Shown here: one piece after another, positions 26,224 through 35,318 of the stretch
Position numbering within the stretch: the stretch's first letter is position 1
Layout of the letters: each line of letters begins with the position of its first letter
NCBI RefSeq assembly: GCF_002920635.1
Contig: NZ_PQSR01000022.1
Location: forward strand, 1 to 64,000
DNA: 64,000 nucleotides
From: Streptomyces sp. Ru72
GTDB taxonomy: Bacteria > Actinomycetota > Actinomycetes > Streptomycetales > Streptomycetaceae
Direction of reading: 5' to 3'
Program-made: the position numbers and the translations under genes
Notes under the pieces: generated by a model
Seen by the model: the letters and a program-made list of their open reading frames with translations, nothing else
Database searches by the model: none
What the model was told of the DNA's origin: nothing

Positions 26224-27951
26224 TTACGAGCTGGGGCTCGGGCTCGGGCTGGGGCTCGGGCTGGGGGACGAGTCGGCCGCCGCGACCTTCAGCTCCACCG
26301 TCAAAGCGGCCCCGCCCGCGGTGGTGATGCGGAGCAGGAATGTGCCGGTCGTGTCGTCGGCGTACAGCTTCGGCAGTTTCAGCAGGCCGTTCGCGTCGGT
26401 CTTGAGGCCCGTGAGGGTGCGTACGGTCTTGCCGCTCGCGTCCTTGAAGTAGGGGCCCTTGTCGTTCTCAGCCGGATCGTCGGGCGACTTGACGAGGGTC
26501 GCCGTGGCCGCGACACCGTCCGCGACGGCGCCCTTGTACGTGGCCTTCACCTCGACCTGGTCCGCGAACTCGCCGCCCGGCGTGCAGGTCAGCTCGGTGT
26601 CGCTGGTGCGGACGATGGTGTCGGCCTGACGTTCGAGGACGGTGGCCGAGTAGTCGAGACCGGTGACCGTGCGGCCGACGACCAGGGCGCGGACCGTGAA
26701 ACCGCCGGTCTTCTGGCCGGCGACGAGCGCGGGCGCGGTGGCCTTGCCCGAGCTGTCGGTGACGACGGTCGCGACGGTCTCCCCACCGGTGAAGGCGGCG
26801 TCCGTGTCGCCCATGACCGAGAACCGCACGCGGACCTTCGGCACGGCCTTCCCGGCCTTCGTGACGGCCTTCACCACGACCTTCCGGTCGAAGGTGTCGC
26901 CCGTCTTCGCGGAGAGCTGTCCGGTGCCGCCGTCGGCCAGGTGGTCCACCGTGTCGGTGGGGGTGGGGGCGGGCGGCGTCGGGGTGGTGGGCTTGCCCGG
27001 CGACGGAGGGTTGGGGGTGGGGCCGGTGGTGCCGCGCCCGGGCTTTGAGCTGCCGGGCCTGCTCGTCTTCCTCGGCTTCGGGTCGGGGCTCGCACCGGAG
27101 TTCTGGTCGCTGCGGTGCGAGGGCAGGGTGCCGGTGCCGTCCGGGATCGAATGGGTGCCCTTGCGGTAGTACTCGTACCAGGACAGAACGGTGTTCAGGT
27201 AGTCCTGCGAGTTGTTGTAGCTGAGTATCGCGGCGTTCATGTCGGCCTGCACCGACAGGTCACGGTCCGCGCGGCACAGGTAGTGAGCGGCGGCCAGAGC
27301 GGCGTCGTAGACGTTGTTGGGGTCCTTGACGCCGTCGCCGTTGCCGTCGCGGCCCGCCCACGCCCAGGTGGACGGGATGAACTGCATGGGCCCGACCGCG
27401 CGGTCATACGTACTGTCGCCGTCGTAGGCGCCGTTGTCGGTGTCCTTGATGCTGGCGAAGCCGTTGCCGTTCAGGACCGGGCCGAGGATCTTCGTGTACG
27501 TGGTGCCGTCCGCGTCGACCCGGCCGCCCTCGGCCTGGCCGGACTCCACCTGACCGATGGCGGCGAGGAGTTGCCACGGCAGATTGCAGCCGGGCTTGGA
27601 GCTCTGGAGTTCCGCCGCGGCCTTCTTGTAGGCGTCGAGGACGGTGGCGGGTATGCCGGCCTGTCCCGCGCCGGAAGGGCCCGTGGTGGGCGTGGCGCTG
27701 GGGCCGGGCGACTCGGTGGGGCTGTTGAGCGGGGGCAGGTCCGTGTAGTAGCGGCCGTTGCCGGTGGCGGTGTCATCGCCACTCACGTTGCCGGTCGTCT
27801 CGGGCGTGGACTGCGCGCCGGTGGCCTGTCTGCCCTGGTCGTCCGTGGTGGACCCCGGAGCCTGGGATGCCGCCAGAGCCGCGACCGCGGCCGCGGCCAC
27901 AGCGGTGGTTGCCGCCCCCTTGCGCAGCCTCCTGCCGAAACGCGCCGCCAT
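26224..27951 (-). CDS. Secreted lytic transglycosylase with C-terminal Ig-like domains
   Basis: The 575-residue protein has a signal peptide (RRLRKGAATTAVAAAAVAALAASQAPG). A Ser/Thr/Pro-rich linker leads to an SLT-type catalytic domain (about residues 100-250): LLAAIGQVESGQ with catalytic E136, DRAVGPMQFIPSTWAWAGRDGNGDGVKDPNNVYDAALAAAHYLC and AILSYNNSQDYLNTVLSWYEYY. A Pro/Thr-rich linker (about 265-335) separates it from two bacterial Ig-like domains and an (SP)n tail. It cleaves peptidoglycan outside the cell. ATG 27951 has GGGAGGGG upstream. Two ACC-N4-GGT repeats lie upstream at 28068-28100. Confidence 0.88.
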   Translation of the reverse strand: MAARFGRRLRKGAATTAVAAAAVAALAASQAPGSTTDDQGRQATGAQSTPETTGNVSGDDTATGNGRYYTDLPPLNSPTESPGPSATPTTGPSGAGQAGIPATVLDAYKKAAAELQSSKPGCNLPWQLLAAIGQVESGQAEGGRVDADGTTYTKILGPVLNGNGFASIKDTDNGAYDGDSTYDRAVGPMQFIPSTWAWAGRDGNGDGVKDPNNVYDAALAAAHYLCRADRDLSVQADMNAAILSYNNSQDYLNTVLSWYEYYRKGTHSIPDGTGTLPSHRSDQNSGASPDPKPRKTSRPGSSKPGRGTTGPTPNPPSPGKPTTPTPPAPTPTDTVDHLADGGTGQLSAKTGDTFDRKVVVKAVTKAGKAVPKVRVRFSVMGDTDAAFTGGETVATVVTDSSGKATAPALVAGQKTGGFTVRALVVGRTVTGLDYSATVLERQADTIVRTSDTELTCTPGGEFADQVEVKATYKGAVADGVAATATLVKSPDDPAENDKGPYFKDASGKTVRTLTGLKTDANGLLKLPKLYADDTTGTFLLRITTAGGAALTVELKVAAADSSPSPSPSPSPSPSS

Positions 27952-28067
27952 TGAGTGAACCCCTCCCGTCGACGACCTGGTGTGTGCTGCTCTGTTGTGT
28001 CCGTGTGTTCGACCACGCATCCGTGCGCGGCGACCAAGTGACCCTACGACAACTTGCGTCGCGTCGA

Positions 28068-28100
28068 CACCGGTTGGTGCCCGGTTTTCACCAGTTGGTC
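28068..28100. promoter_or_regulatory. Two symmetric ACC-N4-GGT elements 21 bases apart
   Basis: CACCGGTTGGTG (28068-28079) and CACCAGTTGGTC (28089-28100) are near-identical, each symmetric in its ACC and GGT halves, and start exactly 21 bases (two helical turns) apart. They lie about 120 bases upstream of the lytic transglycosylase start. A dimeric regulator could bind both; which one is unknown. Confidence 0.4.
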
Positions 28101-28225
28101 ATGACCTCTTGGGCTGGACGCAAAAGCCAGGGCGGGTCGCCTCACCTTTCTCATGCGTCCCTCATACTGGACGTCCGTGATCGCCGGGTGGTTGTGCTCG
28201 GTCAACATCTGCGGCGGGAGGCGTC

Positions 28226-29080
28226 GTGCCGTTCACCCTCAGCCATGCCGCGGCCGTCCTGCCGGCCGTGCGCGGGGACGGGTCCGGACGCGGGCGGCTG
28301 GTACCCGCCGTTCTCATCGCGGGATCGTTCGCGCCCGACATGACCTACTTCGCGGCGAGCGTGGTGTCCGGGGGCATGGAGTTCGGTACGGTCACGCACT
28401 CCTTCACCGGGGTGTTCACCGTCGATGTCCTCATTGCGTGGGCGCTGGTGGGGGTGTGGCTGGTACTGCGGGAGCCGCTGGTGGCGCTGCTGCCGCCGAC
28501 GGCGCAGGGGCGGGTGGCCGCGCTGGTGCGCTGCGGTGCACCGCTGCGCAAGGTCTCGTTCGCACTCGCGGCCCGGTGGTACGTCTCCGCGGTGCTGGGT
28601 GCCCTGACGCATGTGGTGTGGGACGCGTTCACGCACATCGGCCGGTGGGGGGTACGGCTGTTGCCCGGGCTGACGCGGCCGATGGCCGGTACGCCGCGGT
28701 ACACGTATCTGCAGTACGGGAGTTCTGCCGTCGCGGCCGTCGTGATCGCGGTGTTCGTGGCGGTCGCGCTGCGGCGGGCGTCCGCCGGTTCGCCGGCGGT
28801 GTCGGCGCTGCCGGTGCTGTCGTGGGCCGACCGGTGGCTGGCGGCGGCGGTGATCGGCGGGTGCGCGGCGGCGGGCGCGGTGCAGCGGGCGTCCCGGTGG
28901 TGGGCCTACTGGGGAGCCCACGCGAAACCGTGGGAGGTGATCCCGCCGGCGTGCTTCGGCGCGGGTACGGGCCTCGCGGTGGGGATGGCGCTGTACGCGA
29001 CGGGCGTCAGGGCCCTGCGGCGCACGACCGGGGACGGCCAGGGCACCGACCGTGAACCGGCCCGACCGGTGTCACGCTGA
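28226..29080 (+). CDS. DUF4184-family membrane protein
   Basis: The 284-residue protein starts VPFTLSHAAAVLP, the hallmark of DUF4184, with a SFAPDMTYF motif and HSFTGVF and ALTHVVWDAFTHIG histidine motifs in the membrane segments, as in YdjM-like metal-dependent membrane hydrolases. Seven hydrophobic segments are visible. Its reaction is unknown. GTG 28226 has GGGAGG upstream. No operon partner. Confidence 0.88.
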   Translation: MPFTLSHAAAVLPAVRGDGSGRGRLVPAVLIAGSFAPDMTYFAASVVSGGMEFGTVTHSFTGVFTVDVLIAWALVGVWLVLREPLVALLPPTAQGRVAALVRCGAPLRKVSFALAARWYVSAVLGALTHVVWDAFTHIGRWGVRLLPGLTRPMAGTPRYTYLQYGSSAVAAVVIAVFVAVALRRASAGSPAVSALPVLSWADRWLAAAVIGGCAAAGAVQRASRWWAYWGAHAKPWEVIPPACFGAGTGLAVGMALYATGVRALRRTTGDGQGTDREPARPVSR

Positions 29081-29482
29081 CCCCTCGCGGGACAGACGGC
29101 CGGGAACGGGCTGCGGGGACACGGTTGCCTGGAAGCCGACAGCTGCGCCCTCAGTCCCCGCTCCGGCGGGCCCCCGGACGCCCCGGTGCCGAGGAGGCCC
29201 CGGCGAGCCGGTGCGGTCGGCCGTCCTCGGCAGCGGGCCGCTCGACCGGCCCTTCCAGGCAGTGGCCGACCGGTCACCGGTAGAGATCGCCCGCCGCTCG
29301 CCCGGAGCCGTGCCCGGCCCCGCGAGCCCGGCCCGATCCGAACGCGAGGCCTGGTGCCCCAACAGGCGATGTTCGCCCCGTCGCGACGCCCGGCACGCTC
29401 CCCCAAGCTCCTCGAGCAGGGGGTACCCCCACAGCACGCACCGGACGCCGCTCCTTGACGGGCGAACGTCGCCTGCCCGGGC
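29081..29482. other. 402-base gap without a recognisable gene
   Basis: Both strands have open frames only because of the high GC content; none shows a recognisable family or a start site. The gap contains the repeat-like hairpin at 29397-29431. Confidence 0.6.
29397..29431. repeat. Interspersed Streptomyces palindromic repeat
   Basis: CCCCC (29400-29404) pairs with GGGGG (29419-29423), with GCTC/GAGC pairing inside, and GGGGGTACCCCC (29419-29430) is a palindrome of its own. From memory, this resembles a GC-rich palindromic repeat with GCTCCCCC and GAGCAGGGGG ends that is scattered between genes in many Streptomyces genomes. Confidence 0.5.
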
Positions 29483-32209
29483 CTAGTGCGCCGCCGACTC
29501 CCAGTCCGTCCCGTAGCCCACCGAGACGTCCAGTGGTGCCCGCAGCCTCACCGCTGCCGCCATCTCCCGGCGGACCAGCTCCTCCGTCTGCCGGCGTTCG
29601 CCCGGGGCGATCTCCAGCACGATTTCGTCGTGGACCTGGAGGAGCATCCGGGACTTCAGGTCCGCCTCACTCAGCGCCCGGTCCACGTTCAGCATCGCGA
29701 TCTTGACGATGTCCGCCGCCGTGCCCTGGATCGGCGCGTTCAGCGCCATGCGTTCGGCCATCTCCCGGCGCTGGCGGTTGTCGCTGTTGAGGTCGGGCAG
29801 GTAGCGGCGGCGGCCGAAGAGCGTCTCGGTGTAGCCCGTCGCCCTCGCCTCGTCCACCACACGGCGCAGATAGTCCCGCACCCCGCCGAACCGCTCGAAG
29901 TACGTGTCCATCAGCGCCCGAGCCTCTGCCGCCTCGATGTTCAGCTGCTGGGACAGGCCGAACGCCGACAGCCCGTACGCCAGGCCGTACGACATCGCCT
30001 TGATCTTGCGCCGCATCTCCGCGTCGACCGCGTCACGGCCGACCCCGAAGACCTGGGAGGCGACCGTGGTGTGCAGGTCCTCACCGGAGGTGAACGCCTC
30101 GATCAGGCCCTCGTCCTCGGACAGGTGGGCCATCACGCGCAGTTCGATCTGGCTGTAGTCCGCGGTCATCAGGGATTCGAAGCCCTCACCGACCACGAAG
30201 CCCCGGCGGATCGCCCTGCCCTCGTCCGTGCGCACCGGGATGTTCTGCAGGTTCGGGTCCGTCGACGACAGGCGGCCCGTCGCGGCGACCGTCTGGTTGA
30301 ACGTGGTGTGGATGCGGCCGTCCGTCGCGATCGTCTTGATCAGGCCCTCGACCGTCACCCGCAGCTTCGCCTGCTCCCGGTGGCGCAGCATGATCACCGG
30401 CAGTTCGTTGTCCGTCTGGGTCGCCAGCCACGCCAGAGCGTCCGCGTCCGTCGTGTAGCCCGTCTTCGTCTTCTTCGTCTTCGGCAGGCCCAGCTCACCG
30501 AAGAGGACCTCCTGGAGCTGCTTGGGCGAGCCCAGGTTGAACTCGTGCCCCGCCGCCGCGTACGCCTCCTTCACCGCCTGCTGGACGGCGCCCGCGAACA
30601 TCTGCTCCATCGTCTCCAGATGCGCACGGTCCGCGGCGATGCCGTGCCGCTCCATACGGGCCAGCAGCGCGGAGGTGGGCAGTTCCATGTCGCGCAGCAG
30701 GTCCGCCGCACCGACCTCCCGCAGCTTCTCCTCGAACGCCTGGCCGAGGTCCAGGATCGCCCGGGCCTGGATCATCAGCGCCTCGGCCTCGGCGCCCTCG
30801 TCCGTGCCGAAGGCCAGCTGTCCGTCCGCCGTCGCGGCGGGCGCCAGCTCACGGCCCAAATACTCCAGTGAGAGCGCGTCCAGCGCGAAGGAGCGACGGC
30901 CCGGCTTGACCAGGTACGCGGCGAGCGCCGTGTCCATGGTCACGCCCTGAAGAGACCAGCCGTGCTCGGGAAGGACGCGCATCGCGCCCTTGGCGTTGTG
31001 CAGGACCTTCGGCCTGGCCGGGTCGGCCAGCCACGCCGCGAACGCCCTCTCGTCGGCCTCGTCCAGTTCGGCCGGATCGAACCAGGCCGCCGCGCCGTCG
31101 GCCGCGGCGAGCGCGATCTCGGCCACCGCGCCCGTGCCCAGCGCCCACGAGTCGACCGTGGCGACACCCAGGACCCGTGTGCCGTGCTCGGCGAGCCACG
31201 GCTTCAGCTCCCCCGCGCCCAGCACCGCCCCGTCCAGCTCGACGCCGTCCGCCACGACCGGGTGTGCCTCGGCCTCCTCGGCGCCCGGGTCGACGGCGAA
31301 GAGCCGCTCGCGCAGTGAGGGGTTCCTGATCTCCAGGGTGTCCAGAACCATGGCGACGGCCTTGCGGTCGTACGCGGCCCGCCTGAGGTCGGCGACCGCC
31401 TTCGGCAGCTCCACCTGCCGCTCCAGCTCGGTCAGCCGGCGGTTCAGCTTCACCGACTCCAGGTGGTCGCGCAGGTTCTGCCCGGCCTTGCCCTTGACCT
31501 CGTCGACGCGCTCGACCAGCTCCGCGAACGAGCCGAACTGGTTGATCCACTTCGCCGCCGTCTTCTCACCCACGCCCGGGATGCCCGGCAGGTTGTCCGA
31601 CGGGTCGCCGCGCAGGGCCGCGAAGTCCGGGTACTGCGCCGGCGTCAGCCCGTACTTCTCGAACACCTTCTGAGGGGTGAACCGGGTCAGCTCCGAGACG
31701 CCCTTGGTGGGGTACAGCACCGTCGTGTGCTCGCTGACCAGCTGGAAGGAGTCGCGGTCGCCGGTGACGATCAGCACCTCGAAACCCTCCGCCTCGGCCT
31801 GGGTGGCGAGCGTGGCGATCACGTCGTCCGCCTCGTACCCCTCGACCGCGAAGCGGGCGGCGTGCATGGCGTCCAGCAGCTCGCAGATCAGCTCCACCTG
31901 GCCCTTGAACTCGTCCGGGGTCTTCGAACGGTTCGCCTTGTACTCGGTGAACTCCTCCGAGCGCCAGGTCTTGCGGGAGACGTCGAACGCCACCGCGAAG
32001 TGCGTGGGCGCCTCGTCGCGCAGCGTGTTGGCCAGCATCGACGCGAAACCGTAGATCGCGTTCGTCGGCTGGCCGGTCGCGGTGGTGAAGTTCTCCGCGG
32101 GCAGCGCGAAGAACGCGCGGTAGGCCAGGGAGTGCCCGTCCATGAGCATCAGCCGGGGACGGTCGCCGCCGGTGGTCTTCTCGGTCTGCTTCGATGCTGT
32201 CTCTGCCAC
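29483..32209 (-). CDS. polA: DNA polymerase I
   Basis: The 908-residue protein has a 5'-nuclease domain at the N-terminus (LMLMDGHSLAYRAFFALP, YEADDVIATLATQAE, VTGDRDSFQLV, LRGDPSDNLPGIPGVGEKTAAKW), an inactive exonuclease-like middle (about 320-520; the DxE metal ligands of E. coli PolA are absent) and the polymerase domain with motif A MTADYSQIELRVMAHLSEDEG (about 680), motif B RRKIKAMSYGLAYG (about 730) and motif C LLQVHDEIVLE (about 863). It fills gaps and removes RNA primers. The absent proofreading activity is normal for actinobacteria. GTG 32209 follows GGGGGC. Divergent from the FdhF-like gene. Confidence 0.96.
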   Translation of the reverse strand: MAETASKQTEKTTGGDRPRLMLMDGHSLAYRAFFALPAENFTTATGQPTNAIYGFASMLANTLRDEAPTHFAVAFDVSRKTWRSEEFTEYKANRSKTPDEFKGQVELICELLDAMHAARFAVEGYEADDVIATLATQAEAEGFEVLIVTGDRDSFQLVSEHTTVLYPTKGVSELTRFTPQKVFEKYGLTPAQYPDFAALRGDPSDNLPGIPGVGEKTAAKWINQFGSFAELVERVDEVKGKAGQNLRDHLESVKLNRRLTELERQVELPKAVADLRRAAYDRKAVAMVLDTLEIRNPSLRERLFAVDPGAEEAEAHPVVADGVELDGAVLGAGELKPWLAEHGTRVLGVATVDSWALGTGAVAEIALAAADGAAAWFDPAELDEADERAFAAWLADPARPKVLHNAKGAMRVLPEHGWSLQGVTMDTALAAYLVKPGRRSFALDALSLEYLGRELAPAATADGQLAFGTDEGAEAEALMIQARAILDLGQAFEEKLREVGAADLLRDMELPTSALLARMERHGIAADRAHLETMEQMFAGAVQQAVKEAYAAAGHEFNLGSPKQLQEVLFGELGLPKTKKTKTGYTTDADALAWLATQTDNELPVIMLRHREQAKLRVTVEGLIKTIATDGRIHTTFNQTVAATGRLSSTDPNLQNIPVRTDEGRAIRRGFVVGEGFESLMTADYSQIELRVMAHLSEDEGLIEAFTSGEDLHTTVASQVFGVGRDAVDAEMRRKIKAMSYGLAYGLSAFGLSQQLNIEAAEARALMDTYFERFGGVRDYLRRVVDEARATGYTETLFGRRRYLPDLNSDNRQRREMAERMALNAPIQGTAADIVKIAMLNVDRALSEADLKSRMLLQVHDEIVLEIAPGERRQTEELVRREMAAAVRLRAPLDVSVGYGTDWESAAH

Positions 32210-32363
32210 GCCCCCGATCCTGCCACGCCCCACTGACACCCGGCCCCCGCCGTGGGTCCTCCGGCGCCGGACGGGGCCTCGCGGTGGGCGGGCGGTACCG
32301 CGGCGCCCCGCGAGGCCGCGTACAGGAACCGGCCGCCGCACGTCGCTGCGGAGATTCCGGATC

Positions 32364-32398
32364 GTTGCCTGTTCCGCAACCATTGCATGATGCGCAAC
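32364..32398. promoter_or_regulatory. Two TTGC-N7-GCAA palindromes in tandem
   Basis: GTTGC-N7-GCAAC (32364-32380) is followed by TTGC-N7-GCAA (32383-32397), with the same 7-base spacing and centres 18 bases apart. They lie in the divergent region between polA and the FdhF-like gene and could be an operator of either. Confidence 0.45.
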
Positions 32399-32495
32399 TA
32401 TGACCTCGGGCCCTCCACACCCTGCCGTCGCTGTCGGCAGCGCGTGCGAGGATCGGAGACGAAGTTCACGGGTGCTGGTGAAGGAGAGCGCAGCG

Positions 32496-34775
32496 ATGGC
32501 AACGAAGCCGCCCACGGGCGATCCGGTGCAGGACGCCCCGCAGGTCGCCGAGCCGAAGCACGCCGCGGCGGGGCTGCCGGCGATCGGACACACCCTTCGG
32601 ATCGCCCAGCAGCAGATGGGCGTGCGCCGCACCGCGCTGACCCTCCTGCGCGTCAACCAGAAGGACGGTTTCGACTGCCCTGGCTGCGCCTGGCCCGAGC
32701 CGGAGCACCGGCACAAGGCGGAGTTCTGTGAGAACGGCGCGAAGGCGGTGGCCGAAGAGGCCACCCTGCGCCGGGTCACCCCCGAGTTCTTCGCCGCGCA
32801 CCCGGTGACCGACCTCGCCGGCCGCAGCGGCTACTGGCTGGGCCAGCAGGGGCGGCTGACGCACCCCATGTACCTGCCGGAGGGCGCGGACCACTACGAG
32901 CCGGTCACCTGGGAGCGCGCCTTCGACATCATCGCCGAGGAGATCGCCGCCCTGGACTCCCCCGACCAGGCCGTCTTCTACACCTCCGGCCGCACCAGCA
33001 ACGAGGCCGCGTTCCTCTACCAGCTGTTCGCCCGCGAGCTGGGCACCAACAACCTGCCCGACTGCTCGAACATGTGCCACGAGTCGTCCGGCTCGGCGCT
33101 CTCCGAGACGATCGGCATCGGCAAGGGCAGCGTCCTGCTCGAGGACCTCTACAAGGCGGACCTGATCGTCGTCGCCGGGCAGAACCCCGGCACGAACCAT
33201 CCGCGCATGCTCTCCGCCCTGGAGAAGGCCAAGGCGAACGGCGCGCGGATCATCAGCGTCAACCCTCTGCCCGAGGCGGGCCTGGAGCGGTTCAAGAACC
33301 CGCAGACGCCGAAGGGCCTCACCGCGGGCGCCGCGCTCACCGACCTGTTCCTGCAGATCCGCATCGGCGGCGACCAGGCTCTCTTCCGCCTCCTGAACAA
33401 GCTGATCCTCGACACGGAGGGCGCGGTCGACGAGGACTTCGTCCGCGACCACACCCACGGCTTCGAAGAGTTCGCGAAGGCCGCCCGCGCCGCCGACTGG
33501 GACGAGACGCTCACGGCGACCGGGCTCACCCGCGAGGAGATCGAGAAGGCCCTGCGGATGGTCCTCGCCTCGCAGCGCACCATCGTCTGCTGGGCGATGG
33601 GGCTGACCCAGCACAAGCACTCGGTTCCCACCATCCGCGAGGTGGTGAACTTCCTGCTGCTGCGCGGCAACATCGGCCGCCCCGGTGCGGGCGTGTGCCC
33701 GGTGCGCGGTCACTCGAACGTGCAGGGCGACCGCACGATGGGCATCTTCGAGCGGCCCGCGCCCGCCTTCCTGGACGCCCTGGAGAAGGAGTTCGGGTTC
33801 GCGCCGCCGCGCGAGCACGGCTACGACGTCGTCCGGGCCATCCGCGCCCTGCGGGACGGCGAGGCCAAGGTCTTCTTCGCGATGGGCGGCAACTTCGTGT
33901 CCGCGTCCCCCGACACCGAGGTGACGGAGGCCGCCATGCGGCGCGCGCGCCTGACCGTGCACGTGTCGACGAAGCTGAACCGCTCGCACGCGGTCACCGG
34001 CGCCCGCGCCCTGATCCTGCCCACCCTCGGCCGCACCGAGCGCGACCTTCAGGGCGGCGGCGAGCAGTTCGTCACCGTCGAGGACTCCATGGGCATGGTG
34101 CACGCCTCCCGCGGCCGGCTGGAGCCCGCGAGCCCGCATCTGAAGTCCGAGCCGGCCATCGTGTGCCGTATGGCCCGCCGGGTGCTCGGCGCCGACAGCA
34201 AGGTGCCGTGGGAGGAGTTCGAGAAGGACTACGCGACCATCCGCGACCGCATCGCGCGCGTGATCCCCGGCTTCGAGGACTTCAACGCGCGGGTGGCCAG
34301 CCCCGGCGGTTTCGCCCTCCCCCACGCCCCCCGCGACGAACGCCGCTTCCCCACCGCCACCGGCAAGGCCAACTTCACGGCGGCCCCCGTGGAGTACCCG
34401 GAGCTGCCCGAGGGCCGGCTCCTGCTGCAGACCCTGCGCTCCCACGACCAGTACAACACCACGATCTACGGCCTGGACGACCGCTACCGGGGGATCAGGA
34501 ACGGCCGCCGCGTCGTGCTGGTCCACCCCGAGGACGCCCGTGCGCTCGGCGTGGCGGACGGCTCGTACGTCGACCTGGTCAGCGAGTGGAAGGACGGCGT
34601 CGAGCGGCGCGCCCCCGGCTTCCGCGTCGTGCACTACCCCACCGCGCGGGGCTGCGCGGCCGCCTACTACCCGGAGACCAACGTGCTGGTCCCACTGGAC
34701 GCCACCGCCGACACGAGCAACACCCCCGCGAGCAAGTCCGTGGTGGTCCGCCTGGAACAATCGGCGACCGACTGA
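32496..34775 (+). CDS. FdhF/YdeP-family molybdopterin oxidoreductase
   Basis: The 759-residue protein is a full-length formate dehydrogenase H/YdeP-type enzyme. An N-terminal iron-sulphur-like cysteine group (C61, C64, C78) precedes the molybdopterin domains: YTSGRTSNEAAFLYQLFARELGTNNLPDCSNMCHES, VVAGQNPGTNHPRML, GNIGRPGAGVCPVRGHSNVQGDRTMG and the C-terminal cofactor-binding cap with TLRSHDQYNTTIYG. YdeP-like enzymes have no proven substrate; acid resistance is reported for E. coli YdeP. No FdhD or iron-sulphur partner is in the window. ATG 32496 has AAGGAGAG upstream. Confidence 0.9.
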   Translation: MATKPPTGDPVQDAPQVAEPKHAAAGLPAIGHTLRIAQQQMGVRRTALTLLRVNQKDGFDCPGCAWPEPEHRHKAEFCENGAKAVAEEATLRRVTPEFFAAHPVTDLAGRSGYWLGQQGRLTHPMYLPEGADHYEPVTWERAFDIIAEEIAALDSPDQAVFYTSGRTSNEAAFLYQLFARELGTNNLPDCSNMCHESSGSALSETIGIGKGSVLLEDLYKADLIVVAGQNPGTNHPRMLSALEKAKANGARIISVNPLPEAGLERFKNPQTPKGLTAGAALTDLFLQIRIGGDQALFRLLNKLILDTEGAVDEDFVRDHTHGFEEFAKAARAADWDETLTATGLTREEIEKALRMVLASQRTIVCWAMGLTQHKHSVPTIREVVNFLLLRGNIGRPGAGVCPVRGHSNVQGDRTMGIFERPAPAFLDALEKEFGFAPPREHGYDVVRAIRALRDGEAKVFFAMGGNFVSASPDTEVTEAAMRRARLTVHVSTKLNRSHAVTGARALILPTLGRTERDLQGGGEQFVTVEDSMGMVHASRGRLEPASPHLKSEPAIVCRMARRVLGADSKVPWEEFEKDYATIRDRIARVIPGFEDFNARVASPGGFALPHAPRDERRFPTATGKANFTAAPVEYPELPEGRLLLQTLRSHDQYNTTIYGLDDRYRGIRNGRRVVLVHPEDARALGVADGSYVDLVSEWKDGVERRAPGFRVVHYPTARGCAAAYYPETNVLVPLDATADTSNTPASKSVVVRLEQSATD

Positions 34776-34829
34776 GCGTTTGCTCAGCCACAGTCGAGTG
34801 ACCGATCCCCACGAACGGAGCCGTGCCCC

Positions 34830-35318
34830 ATGGGCGAGCAGCACACCGTGAAGTTCCCCCAGGAAGTCGTCGACGAGTACGCCGCGCTCGGCGTCGACCT
34901 GCCCGCCCTCTTCTCCGCCGGGCACCTCGGCACGCGGATGGGCGTCCAGATCGTCGAGGCGTCCGCAGAACGCGTCGTCGGCACCATGCCGGTGGAGGGC
35001 AACACCCAGCCGTACGGACTGCTCCACGGCGGCGCCTCCGCGGTCCTCGCCGAGACCCTCGGCTCGGTCGGCGCCATGCTCCACGGCGGCAGCTCCAAGA
35101 TCGCCGTCGGAGTCGACCTGAACTGCACCCACCACCGGGGGGTGCGCTCGGGCCTGGTCACCGGCGTGGCCACCCCCGTCCACCGGGGGCGCTCCACGGC
35201 GACGTACGAAATCGTCATCAGTGACGAGAGCGGCAAGCGCGTGTGCACCGCCCGCCTCACCTGTCTGCTGCGCGATGTGCAGCCCGGCGACGAGGCGCAC
35301 CTGCGCACGGCCGACTGA
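34830..35318 (+). CDS. Hotdog-fold thioesterase (PaaI-like)
   Basis: The 162-residue protein has the hotdog thioesterase signature QPYGLLHGGASAVLAETLGSVGAML and VGVDLNCTHHRGVRSG, then the strand TATYEIVISDESGKRVCTARLTCLL. PaaI-type enzymes hydrolyse aromatic or acyl-CoA thioesters. It is 54 bases downstream of the FdhF-like gene on the same strand but separated by no obvious terminator. In Streptomyces it is a regular neighbour of polA. Confidence 0.9.
   Translation: MGEQHTVKFPQEVVDEYAALGVDLPALFSAGHLGTRMGVQIVEASAERVVGTMPVEGNTQPYGLLHGGASAVLAETLGSVGAMLHGGSSKIAVGVDLNCTHHRGVRSGLVTGVATPVHRGRSTATYEIVISDESGKRVCTARLTCLLRDVQPGDEAHLRTAD

Noticed and set aside
26150-26290. Repeat-like GGCTCGGGCT units
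   Set aside because: They encode the (SP)n tail of the lytic transglycosylase and are not a separate repeat or CRISPR.
27952-28225. Possible c-di-AMP (ydaO) riboswitch upstream of the lytic transglycosylase
   Set aside because: Such riboswitches are common for cell-wall lysins in Streptomyces, but I could not find the conserved core sequence here.
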